The notes below the pieces were generated by a model. That model was not told where the DNA came from, did not search any database, and saw only the letters and a list, made by a program, of their open reading frames with translations. A DNA stretch of 35,066 nt from Gammaproteobacteria bacterium (GTDB lineage Bacteria > Pseudomonadota > Gammaproteobacteria > Chromatiales > Chromatiaceae). The position numbers were made by a program, and so were the translations under genes. The DNA is taken from assembly GCA_025458675.1 (NCBI GenBank), contig JALORY010000011.1, positions 1-35,066 on the forward strand, in the 5' to 3' direction. Within the stretch, counting starts at the first letter, position 1; every line of letters begins with the position of its first letter. Shown here in pieces: positions 22,884 through 30,790 of this stretch.

Positions 22884-23781
22884 AGCGATACCCGTAGTAG
22901 TAGCTGCCCTGCCCGGAGAGGAGGTCACGCTTCGTCTTGTTCAGGACCAGCGAGACGCGGTCCTTGTGCTGCAGCAGGTCGAGCGCCTCCTTGACCAGGA
23001 ATTGCGGCGTGGCCCCGGACTCGACGACCACGCAGATCTGTCCCATCTGCTCCGCGAGCACGCTCGCTTCGCTCGTCGCCAGCAGCGGGGGGGAGTCGAA
23101 CAGGACGACGCGGTCCGCGTAGCGCTGCGCCAGCTCGTCGAGCAGGTCCTTCATCGCGTTGCTCGCGAGCAGCTCGGTCGAGCGCCGGTGCCGACGTCCC
23201 GCCGACAGCACGGTCAGCTTGGGGACGTCCGTGCGGCGCAGCAGATCCTTGAGGTCGAGGTTCGCGTCGAGAAGGCGATCGGTCAGGCCGGGTGAGTCCT
23301 GCATGCGCAGCAGCTTCGACAGCCCCGGCTTGGCGAGGTCGGCGTCGACCAGCAGGACCGTGCGGTCCATCTCCATCGCGATGGAGATCGCGAGGTTGAG
23401 CGAGGTGAAGGTCTTGCCCTCGCCGGCCACGGAGCTCGTCACCATGACGACGTTGCGGTGCACGCCCAGCGGCGCGTCGCCGCCGAACGCCCGCTGCAGG
23501 AGCGGGCGCTTGATCATCCGGTACTCTTCCGGCGTCCGGCTGCGTTCCGAATGCGGCGAGATGATGCCTTCCAGCCCGAGCGCGAGCACGTCGAGCGGCG
23601 GGGACGCCGGCGCGGCGCCCGCCGCGTCGGGTGCCGCAGGGACTGGCGGTGCCGACGTCAGCGCCGCCTCGATGGTGGAGCGCTCGCGCGGCGCCTCGGC
23701 GACCGGCGCGGCGTCGGCTGCGGTGCGCGGCGCCGGCGGCTCTTCGCCGAGGCGGTCTATCGCCTTCTCGATGATGCTCAT
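22840..23781 (-). CDS. XrtA-associated tyrosine autokinase (CpsD/CapB/Wzc kinase family)
   Basis: MVTSSVAGEGKTFTSLNLAISIA, TVLLVDADLAKPGLSKLL, VVLFDSPPLL; Tyr-rich C-terminus QGSYYYGYRYGSGYGHEKDAAEA. Confidence 0.93.
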   Translation of the reverse strand: MSIIEKAIDRLGEEPPAPRTAADAAPVAEAPRERSTIEAALTSAPPVPAAPDAAGAAPASPPLDVLALGLEGIISPHSERSRTPEEYRMIKRPLLQRAFGGDAPLGVHRNVVMVTSSVAGEGKTFTSLNLAISIAMEMDRTVLLVDADLAKPGLSKLLRMQDSPGLTDRLLDANLDLKDLLRRTDVPKLTVLSAGRRHRRSTELLASNAMKDLLDELAQRYADRVVLFDSPPLLATSEASVLAEQMGQICVVVESGATPQFLVKEALDLLQHKDRVSLVLNKTKRDLLSGQGSYYYGYRYGSGYGHEKDAAEA

Positions 23782-23782
23782 G

Positions 23783-25378
23783 TCAGCTCAATCCGATCGC
23801 GGCGGCGAAGCGCGGCACGATGTCGCTCCCCGTCAAGTGAACGGTCATGACGAGGCCGAACACGCCGACCAGCCCGGCGAGTGCGAGCAGGAAGCTCACG
23901 TTGCGTCGCTGTCGCGCCCGGATCTGCTGCGTCGTCCACACCATGTCGACGCTGCCGAGCACCGGAAGTCCCGTCGCCTCGTTCAGCACGTTGCGCTCGT
24001 CGAAGGTGGGCCGCACCTGGCCGAGCAGGAAGGCGATGGCGAAGCCGGCCAGCAGCCCGCCGCCGAGCACGGCGCTGCTGAGCAGCGGACGGTTCGGCGC
24101 CGCGGGAGTCGCCGGCACACGCGGCGGGTCGATGACCCGGAAGCGGACGCTCTCGGACCGCGTGTCCGCCTTGCGCGCCAGCCGAGCCGCCTCGAGACGG
24201 GCGACGAGCTCGTCGTGGTTCTTCTTGAGGACCTGGTAGTCGCGGTTGAGCTGGGCCTGCTCCGCCTCGACCTTGAGGACGCGGTCGACGGCCTGCTCCA
24301 GCTCCCGAATGCGGTCGCGGTACTCGTTGACCACCGCCTGCTTGGCGGCGACCTCGGCCTCCGCCCGCGACATCGACAGGCGCATCTGCTGGAAGACGGG
24401 GTTGTTGTTCACGTCGACGCCGGGCGTCTGCGCGTTGGCCGCGCCCTTCTGGACCTGGGCGACCAGGCTCTTGCGCTGCGCCTTGAGGTCGTCGATGGTC
24501 CGTCGCAGGGTCACGACGTCCGGGTGCCGGTCCGTGTAGCGGAGCAGGAGCTCGTCGAGCTTGACCTGCGAGAGCTCGATCCGACGGTCGATCTCCTGCG
24601 TGTTGGCCGTGACTTCGGTCGGCGTCGGCGCGATGCCGAAGCTCGGCGTCTCCCCCGCGAGCTGCTTGCGCAGGATGTCGAGCCGGTCCTGCTCGACCTT
24701 GAGATCGAGCTCCGCGCCCTCGAGCTTGCCCTGCATGGTCTTCAGGTTCTCGTAGTAGCCGCCGCCCTCGCCGCGCAGATAACCGATGTTCTGCTGCTTG
24801 AACCGGGTGAGGTTCGCCTCCGCCTCGGTCATGCGCCGCTCGTAGTCCTGCACCTGCTGCTCGACGAACTGGCTGGCCGAGTCCTGCTCCTTGCGGACCT
24901 CGCCGAGGTTGCTCTCCATGAAGATGGTCAGCAGCGACTTGACCACCAGCTTGGCCATCTCGGGGGACGGATCCACGAAGCCGATGGTGTAGAGGTTCTC
25001 GCGGCCCGCGCCGTCGAACCTGATCTTCTTGCGCAGTCCCTCGATCAGTTCCTCCTGCTGCCCGGGGGTCTTCGCCTTCAGGTCGAGATCCGTCATCCGC
25101 AGCAGCTTCTCCATGTTCGGCTGCGAAAGGAGGGTCCGCGTCATCAGCAGGATCTTGCGCTCGGGGCTGCCGGTCTGGATCGCGAGGCCCGAGAGCAGCG
25201 GGGCGAGCACCGACTGGGTATCGACGTAGACGCGCGCCGTCGCCTGGAACTGGTCGGGCAGGCGCGCCACGACGGCCCAGCCAATGAGGCAGACGAGCCA
25301 GGAGATGCCGAGGAGCCACCAGCGGAAACGCCAGGTCTCCCTGGCGTACCGCAAGAGTTGCCGGATCAGGTCGTGCAT
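23783..25378 (-). CDS. XrtA-associated chain-length determinant protein (Wzz/GumC-like)
   Basis: Two terminal TM segments, long coiled coil, WWLLGISWLVCLIGWAVVARLPDQFQATARVYVDTQSVLAPLLSGLA. Confidence 0.92.
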   Translation of the reverse strand: MHDLIRQLLRYARETWRFRWWLLGISWLVCLIGWAVVARLPDQFQATARVYVDTQSVLAPLLSGLAIQTGSPERKILLMTRTLLSQPNMEKLLRMTDLDLKAKTPGQQEELIEGLRKKIRFDGAGRENLYTIGFVDPSPEMAKLVVKSLLTIFMESNLGEVRKEQDSASQFVEQQVQDYERRMTEAEANLTRFKQQNIGYLRGEGGGYYENLKTMQGKLEGAELDLKVEQDRLDILRKQLAGETPSFGIAPTPTEVTANTQEIDRRIELSQVKLDELLLRYTDRHPDVVTLRRTIDDLKAQRKSLVAQVQKGAANAQTPGVDVNNNPVFQQMRLSMSRAEAEVAAKQAVVNEYRDRIRELEQAVDRVLKVEAEQAQLNRDYQVLKKNHDELVARLEAARLARKADTRSESVRFRVIDPPRVPATPAAPNRPLLSSAVLGGGLLAGFAIAFLLGQVRPTFDERNVLNEATGLPVLGSVDMVWTTQQIRARQRRNVSFLLALAGLVGVFGLVMTVHLTGSDIVPRFAAAIGLS

Positions 25379-25400
25379 CGACGTGAGACGCCAGGACCGG

Positions 25401-26036
25401 TCAGAACCAGGACTCGGGGATGATCAGGATGTCGCCCGGCTGCATGTCGACGTTCGCCGAGATGTCCCCCTGCCGGAGCAGATCGTCGATGCGCACGCGG
25501 AAGGACCGCTGCTCGCCCTCCACGACGCGCACCAGCGTCGCCCCGTTGCCGTCGGCGAACTTGGTCAACCCACCGACCGAGATCATCACGTCGAGCACCG
25601 TCATGGCGTCGTGGTACAGCAGCGCCCTGGGCTCGGCCGCCTCGCCGACGACGCGGATCTGCTCCGGGTAGACGCCGACGAACTTCTCGACGATCACCGT
25701 GACCAGCGGGTCGCGCAGGTAGGTCGCGAGGCGCTTCTCGAGCTCGCGGGCGAGATCGGCGGGCGTCTTGCCGGCCGCCGGAACCTCCTCCAGCAGCGGC
25801 GCGGAGAGGAAGCCGTCCGGCCGCACCGGCACGGTCATGGAGACTTCCGGGTTGCGCCAGACGAAGATCTGCACGGCGTCGCCCGGCGCAATCTTGTACC
25901 GCGACGAGTACTTGCCCGTGCCAGACGCCTGCGGCAGCTCCGGGTGATCCGGGCGGGTCGCGCAGCCGCCAACCGCCACCATTGCCGAGATCAGCGCTGC
26001 GCCCGCGAAGGTCTTGTCGAGCCGAAACCCTTTCAT
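25401..26036 (-). CDS. Polysaccharide export lipoprotein (Wza/OPX family)
   Basis: Lipobox-like VAVGGCATRP; YKIAPGDAVQIFVWRNPEVSMTVPVRPDGFLSAPLLEEVPAAGKTPADLARELEKRL; SLBB-like C-terminus. Confidence 0.92.
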   Translation of the reverse strand: MKGFRLDKTFAGAALISAMVAVGGCATRPDHPELPQASGTGKYSSRYKIAPGDAVQIFVWRNPEVSMTVPVRPDGFLSAPLLEEVPAAGKTPADLARELEKRLATYLRDPLVTVIVEKFVGVYPEQIRVVGEAAEPRALLYHDAMTVLDVMISVGGLTKFADGNGATLVRVVEGEQRSFRVRIDDLLRQGDISANVDMQPGDILIIPESWF

Positions 26037-26119
26037 TCCGCACCCCCTAGTGCCGCCGGGGCTCGGTCTCCCGGACCGTCCACCCCACGATTGAAGCCTA
26101 ACCTAAAACCGTAAGCTTG

Positions 26120-26143
26120 TCTTGCAAATGACTCTTTACAAGA
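26120..26143. promoter_or_regulatory. Imperfect dyad in the divergent EPS-operon/cysZ intergenic region
   Basis: TCTTGcAAAtgactcTTTaCAAGA; 8 of 9 arm positions match around a 6-bp centre, in an AT-rich patch. Confidence 0.4.
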
Positions 26144-26239
26144 GAATTTTTTGTCTCGCAGCCCGCCGATCGGGATCCCGGCCGACTATCGGCGCCGGTA
26201 CAATGCCTGCGAAAGCACGCAATTGAAAGAAGGCGCCCC

Positions 26240-26962
26240 ATGCTCGACTCCCCACTCGGGGCCTTCGCCGCCCCCTTTCGCGGCCTGCGGCTCGTCGCCC
26301 TCCCCCGCTTCCGCCGCTATGCCGCGCTCCCGCTGCTGCTCAACATCGTCCTGTTTTCGGCCATGGGCGCCCTGGCCTTTAGCCAGGCCGGGACCTGGAT
26401 CGATCAGCTTCTGCCGGCCGGCGGCTGGCACGACTACGTGCGCTGGCTCGCCTGGCCCGTGCTGGCCCTCGCCTTCCTGCTCGTCAGCTTCTTCACCTTC
26501 ACCGCGGTGGGCAACGTGATCGCAGCGCCCTTCGCCGACCGTCTGGCCGAGCGCGTGCTGGCCGATCTGGGATCCGGCGGGGGGCCGCCCGTCCCGCTCG
26601 CGGCCGGCGTCGCCCGTTCCCTGGCGGACGGACTGCGCAAGCTCTGGCACCTGGCCTCCCGCGCGCTCCCCGTCCTGCTCCTGTTCCTCGTGCCGGGCGT
26701 GAACCTCGTCGCGCCAGCCGTGTGGTTCCTGGTGGGCAGCTGGCTGCTGGCGGTCGAGTACCTCGAGTACGCGGCGGGCGCGCAGGGCGTCGGCTTCGTG
26801 GAGCAGCGCCGTCGGATGCGGCGCAACCCCCTGCTCGCGCTCGGCTTCGGTGCGGGAGTCGCCGTGCTGACCCTGACCCCCGTGCTCAACCTCGCGGCAA
26901 TACCCGCCTCGGTGGCCGGCGCGTGCCTCCTCTGGCACGAGCGCCTGCGACCGGCCCCGTGA
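26240..26962 (+). CDS. cysZ: EI24/CysZ-family membrane protein
   Basis: LLLNIVLFSAMGALAF...FFTFTAVGNVIAAPFADRLAERV...VPGVNLVAPAVWFLVGSWLLAVEYLEYA. Confidence 0.82.
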   Translation: MLDSPLGAFAAPFRGLRLVALPRFRRYAALPLLLNIVLFSAMGALAFSQAGTWIDQLLPAGGWHDYVRWLAWPVLALAFLLVSFFTFTAVGNVIAAPFADRLAERVLADLGSGGGPPVPLAAGVARSLADGLRKLWHLASRALPVLLLFLVPGVNLVAPAVWFLVGSWLLAVEYLEYAAGAQGVGFVEQRRRMRRNPLLALGFGAGVAVLTLTPVLNLAAIPASVAGACLLWHERLRPAP

Positions 26963-26965
26963 ACG

Positions 26966-28129
26966 TCAGCGGCCCAGCCAGGCGGCGATTCGCCGGAGTC
27001 CCTCGTCGAGGCGCGCCCCGTCGGTCGTGTACGCGAACCGGACGTGGCTCGACGGGCGGTTCGCGCCGAAATCCGCGCCAGGTGTCACGGCGACCCCCGC
27101 CTCCGTGAGCAGGGACTCGGCGAGCGCAAAGCTGTCGGCCGCTCGGGCCGAACAATCCGCGTAGAGGTAGAACGCCCCCTCGGGCGGCGCGGTGAAAGTG
27201 AACCCCAGCCGCTCGAGACCCGCCCGCAGCCGGTCCCGGCGAACCCGCAGGACGTCGCGCCGCGCGTCGAGGAGCGCGCGGGTGTCCGGCGCGAGCGCGG
27301 CGACTGCGGCGTGCTGCGCGACGGTCGGCGCGGCGAGATAGAGGTTCTGCGCCAGGCGATCGACCACGTCGGCAAAGCGCTCGGGCACGACGATCCAGCC
27401 AACCCGCCAGCCCGTCATGCCGAAGTACTTGGAGAAGCCGTTGACGACGATCACGTCGTCGCCGAGCTCGAGTGCCGTGAACGGTTCGGCTTCGTAGACC
27501 AGGCCTTGATAGAGCTCGTCGACCACCAGCATCCCGTCGCGCGCCGCGACCACGAGGTGCAGGTCGGCCATCGCAGCGCGGTCGATCACCGTGCCCGTGG
27601 GATTCGCCGGCGAGGCCACGAGCAGCGCCTTCGTCCGCGCGGTCCATGCGGCCGCCACCTGCGCGGGCGTCGGTCGGTAACCGGACTCCGCACCGAGCGG
27701 CACGGGCACGACCCGGCCGCCGGCGAGCCGGACGAGGTGCCGGTTGCACGGGTAGCCGGGATCGCACAGCAGGACGTCGTCGTCCGGGTCGACGAGCGCG
27801 AGCAGTGCGAGCTGCAACGCGAGCGACGACCCCGGCGTGACGATGATGCGCGCGGGGGACACCCGCACGCCGAAGCGCTCGGCGTAGTACGCCGCGATCG
27901 CCGCGCGCAGCGCGGGCAGGCCGGCGGCCGGGGTGTACCGGGTCTGGCCGGCGGCGAGGGCCGCGGCGGCGGCACGGACCACCGGATCGGGCGTCGGGAA
28001 ATCGGGCTCGCCCACCTCCATGTGCACCACGTCGCGCCCCTGTGCCTCGAGCGCCTGGGCGCGCGCGAGGACCCGCATCACGTGGAAGGGCTCGACGGCA
28101 CGCGCGCGCGCCGCGGGGTCGAGCGGCAT
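26966..28129 (-). CDS. Class I/II PLP-dependent aminotransferase
   Basis: VHMEVGEPDFPTPDPVVRAAAAALAAGQTRYTPAAGLPALR...NGFSKYFGMTGWRVGWIVVP Lys motif. Confidence 0.93.
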   Translation of the reverse strand: MPLDPAARARAVEPFHVMRVLARAQALEAQGRDVVHMEVGEPDFPTPDPVVRAAAAALAAGQTRYTPAAGLPALRAAIAAYYAERFGVRVSPARIIVTPGSSLALQLALLALVDPDDDVLLCDPGYPCNRHLVRLAGGRVVPVPLGAESGYRPTPAQVAAAWTARTKALLVASPANPTGTVIDRAAMADLHLVVAARDGMLVVDELYQGLVYEAEPFTALELGDDVIVVNGFSKYFGMTGWRVGWIVVPERFADVVDRLAQNLYLAAPTVAQHAAVAALAPDTRALLDARRDVLRVRRDRLRAGLERLGFTFTAPPEGAFYLYADCSARAADSFALAESLLTEAGVAVTPGADFGANRPSSHVRFAYTTDGARLDEGLRRIAAWLGR

Positions 28130-28136
28130 CAGCCGG

Positions 28137-28910
28137 TCACCCGCACGCCGCCGCGTGCACGGCGCGCACCGTCTCCAGCGTGCAGCAACCGTCGAACGCG
28201 ACGACCCCGGCGAGCCGGCCCGCCGGCCGATCGGGCTCGCCGAGCGAGTCGAGCACCAGCGTCGCGCCGTGGAAGTCCTGCGACCGCGTGTAATCGTTCA
28301 CGGTGACGACGACGGCCCGGATGCCCGCCCCCGTCGCGGAGTCGAGGCCGTGGCGCGAGTCCTCGAAGGCGACGCACTCGTCCGGCGCCACGCCGAGCCG
28401 GTCCATTGCCCAGGTGTAGATGTCCGGCGCGGGCTTCTTTCGGGGCACGACGTCCCCGGCCGCGACGAGTTGGAACCACGACTCCGCGTCGGGCGCGAGC
28501 GCGTTGCGCAGCAGCGCGGTGACGTTCTCGGGCGTGGTGGTGGTCGCGATCGCGAGTCGATAACCGGCCTCGAGCGCCGCGCGCAGCAGTCGCTCGACCC
28601 CGGGCCGCAGAGGAATGACCCCGGCGTCGAGCATCTCCACGTAGATCGCCGTCTTGGCGCGGTGCAGGCGGGCGACGAGCCCCGCGAGGTCGGGCCGGCT
28701 CGCGAAGTCGGGGCGGCACCGCGCGACGTAGTGGAGCATCCTTTCCTTGCCGCCGGTCACGGCCAGCAGTTCGCCGTAGAGCTCGGGCGTCCACACCCAG
28801 TCGAGGCCCGCGTCGGCGAAGGCGCGATTGAACGCGATGCGGTGGCCATCGCGCTCGGTGTCGGCCAGCGTGCCGTCGACGTCGAAAAGGAGTGCGCGCA
28901 GCGCGGTCAC
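28137..28910 (-). CDS. HAD-IA family hydrolase (CbbY-like)
   Basis: LLFDVDGTLADTERDGHRIAFNRAFADAGLDW...KKPAPDIYTWAMDRLGVAPDECVAFEDSRHGLDSATGAGI. Confidence 0.92.
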   Translation of the reverse strand: MTALRALLFDVDGTLADTERDGHRIAFNRAFADAGLDWVWTPELYGELLAVTGGKERMLHYVARCRPDFASRPDLAGLVARLHRAKTAIYVEMLDAGVIPLRPGVERLLRAALEAGYRLAIATTTTPENVTALLRNALAPDAESWFQLVAAGDVVPRKKPAPDIYTWAMDRLGVAPDECVAFEDSRHGLDSATGAGIRAVVVTVNDYTRSQDFHGATLVLDSLGEPDRPAGRLAGVVAFDGCCTLETVRAVHAAACG

Positions 28911-29052
28911 GTCTCACCTACCCCCGTGTCGAGACCGCTCCGTGCCGGCGCCGTCGCGTCGCGCGGAGACTCGCTCGGTGACGCCGCTTCGGAGCGGCCG
29001 ATCTCGATCAGCAGTTCCTAAAATAGGCATCGGAACGCGCATCGCCGGTTCC

Positions 29053-29081
29053 TTGCCGCCCCAAGGGCCTTCCGGTATATA
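29053..29081 (+). promoter_or_regulatory. Candidate sigma-70 promoter of dksA
   Basis: TTGCCG - 17 bp - TATATA, followed by a GC-rich discriminator (GGCGCCC). Confidence 0.55.
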
Positions 29082-29118
29082 TAGGCGCCCTTTTTGGACC
29101 ACCCTACGGAGAGCGCGG

Positions 29119-29559
29119 ATGCCGCCCGAGAAGAATTCTGAGCAACCCGTGAGCGCGTTCGGCTTCAAGCCGTACGAGCCGCAGGCCGGCGAAGAATACA
29201 TGAACGAGCACCAGCGGGCGCACTTCCGCGCGATCCTCGATGCATGGAAGCGCGAGCTCATGGAGGAGGTCGATCGCACGGTGCACCACATGCAGGACGA
29301 GGCGGCGAACTTCCCCGACCCGAACGACCGCGCGACACAGGAATCCGAGTTCAGTCTCGAGCTGCGCACGCGCGACCGCGAGCGCAAGCTGATCAAGAAG
29401 ATCGAGGAGACCCTCGCAAAAATCGACAGCGAGGAGTACGGCTACTGCGACGCCTGCGGCATCGAGATCGGGCTGCGTCGTCTCGAGGCGAGACCGACGG
29501 CCAACCTCTGCATCGACTGCAAGGCACTCGAGGAGATCCGCGAGAAGCAGATGGCCTGA
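29119..29559 (+). CDS. dksA: RNA polymerase-binding transcription factor DksA
   Basis: 146 aa; YMNEHQRAHFRAILDAWKRELMEEVDRTVHHMQDEAANFPDPNDRATQESEFSLELRTRDRERKLIKKIEETL; four-Cys finger CDAC...CIDC. Confidence 0.97.
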   Translation: MPPEKNSEQPVSAFGFKPYEPQAGEEYMNEHQRAHFRAILDAWKRELMEEVDRTVHHMQDEAANFPDPNDRATQESEFSLELRTRDRERKLIKKIEETLAKIDSEEYGYCDACGIEIGLRRLEARPTANLCIDCKALEEIREKQMA

Positions 29560-29584
29560 AGGCCGCCCGAAGCGAGTTTCGACC

Positions 29585-29607
29585 AGCCGGCTGACGCCGG
29601 CTTTTTT
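29585..29607 (+). terminator. Intrinsic terminator between dksA and gluQ
   Basis: AGCCGG-ctgacg-CCGGCT followed by TTTTT, about 25 bp after the dksA stop. Confidence 0.85.
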
Positions 29608-29612
29608 GTCAC

Positions 29613-30521
29613 ATGCCCCGCCCTCCCCGCTACCGCGGGCGCTTCGCGCCCTCCCCCACCGGCCCGCTGCACTTCGGGTCGCTGGTCGCGGCGCTCGCGA
29701 GCTGCCTGGACGCCCGGTCGCACGGCGGCGAGTGGCAGGTGCGCATCGAGGACGTGGACCGCACGCGCGAAGTCCCCGGCGCCGCCGATGCGCAGCTCGC
29801 CACCCTGGAGGCCCTCGGTTTCGCCTGGGACGGGAACGTCGTGCGCCAGAGTGCGCGGCCAGAACGCTACGACGCAGCACTGCAGGCCCTCGCGCGCGCC
29901 GGCCGGACCTACGTGTGCGCGTGCTCGCGCCGGCAGATCGCCGCCGCGGGGCGCCCCGGGGCCGACGGCTGGATCTATCCCGGCACCTGCCGCGAGCGCG
30001 GCCTGGAAGACGGGCCACACCGCGCGGTGCGACTGCGAACCGACGACGCGCCCGTGGTCTTCGTCGACCGCGTTTACGGCGACATCCGCTGCGATGTCGA
30101 GCGCGAGCTCGGTGACTTCGTCGTCCGACGGGCCGACGGTCAGCACGCCTACCAGCTCGCCGTTGTCGTCGACGACGCCGATCAGGGAGTCACGCACGTC
30201 GTGCGGGGCGCCGACCTGCTCCTCTCCACCCCGCGGCAGATCCTCCTGCAGCGCCTGCTCGGGCTGCCCTCGCCGGCCTACGCCCACGTGCCCGTCGCGC
30301 TCGGGCCCGACGGCCGCAAGCTGAGCAAACAGGATGCGGCCCACCCGATCGAGCACGCGCGCCCTCTGGCCGCGCTGCTCGCCGCATGGGATTTCCTCGG
30401 GCAACGCTGGGAGAGCGGCGCTCCCGGGACGGTGACCGCGTTCTGGGAGGAGGCGGTCCGGGGTTGGCGGCTCGAGCGGGTCACGCCGCGGCCACCGCCA
30501 CCCCTTGCCGAGCAGTCCTAG
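29613..30521 (+). CDS. gluQ: Glutamyl-Q tRNA(Asp) synthetase
   Basis: YRGRFAPSPTGPLHFGSLVAALASCLDARSHGGEWQVRIEDVDRTREVPGA; CxC...CR zinc ligands; downstream of dksA. Confidence 0.94.
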   Translation: MPRPPRYRGRFAPSPTGPLHFGSLVAALASCLDARSHGGEWQVRIEDVDRTREVPGAADAQLATLEALGFAWDGNVVRQSARPERYDAALQALARAGRTYVCACSRRQIAAAGRPGADGWIYPGTCRERGLEDGPHRAVRLRTDDAPVVFVDRVYGDIRCDVERELGDFVVRRADGQHAYQLAVVVDDADQGVTHVVRGADLLLSTPRQILLQRLLGLPSPAYAHVPVALGPDGRKLSKQDAAHPIEHARPLAALLAAWDFLGQRWESGAPGTVTAFWEEAVRGWRLERVTPRPPPPLAEQS

Positions 30522-30688
30522 GGCTGCTTGGCGCGGGTCCGCCCCGGCGCGGCGTGAAAGCCCGGCTGGAGGCCCGGCAGGGCCTGCACCTCGGCCCAGA
30601 AGCGCAGCCAGTGGAGCGGCGCGTTGGCGGCCAGCATCGGCCAGCACAGCCACCCCGCTGCTGCGACCGTGGCATTGAGGCTCAGCAT
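30518..30688 (-). CDS. Small Trp-rich hypothetical protein (56 aa)
   Basis: Hand translation MLSLNATVAAAGWLCWPMLAANAPLHWLRFWAEVQALPGLQPGFHAAPGRTRAKQP*; 52/56 codons end in G/C; absent from supplied ORF track. Confidence 0.45.
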   Translation of the reverse strand: MLSLNATVAAAGWLCWPMLAANAPLHWLRFWAEVQALPGLQPGFHAAPGRTRAKQP

Positions 30689-30790
30689 CTGCCACACGGC
30701 TAGGTCCTCGTTCGCGCCCCGACGTCGTGGATATCGGCCGGCAGCGCTCGCGCTACAGGCGAGACCGACCGATGGGGCGACGGCAGTTGA

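Noticed and set aside
20709-22994. 761-aa plus-strand ORF
   Set aside because: Antisense to the well-supported ATPase, outer-membrane protein and kinase genes; low-complexity Arg/Val/Asp-rich product typical of antisense frames in high-GC DNA.
23159-25423. 754-aa plus-strand ORF
   Set aside because: Antisense to the tyrosine kinase and chain-length genes; composition is an artefact of GC codon bias.
26120-26160. Possible sigma-54 promoter for the EPS operon
   Set aside because: TTTGCA resembles a -12 element on the minus strand, but the dinucleotide at the required -24 spacing is AA, not GG.
26164-26193. Nested palindromes GCCGAT...ATCGGC around CGGGATCCCG
   Set aside because: Short GC palindromes are expected by chance at this composition; no promoter or terminator context ties them to function.
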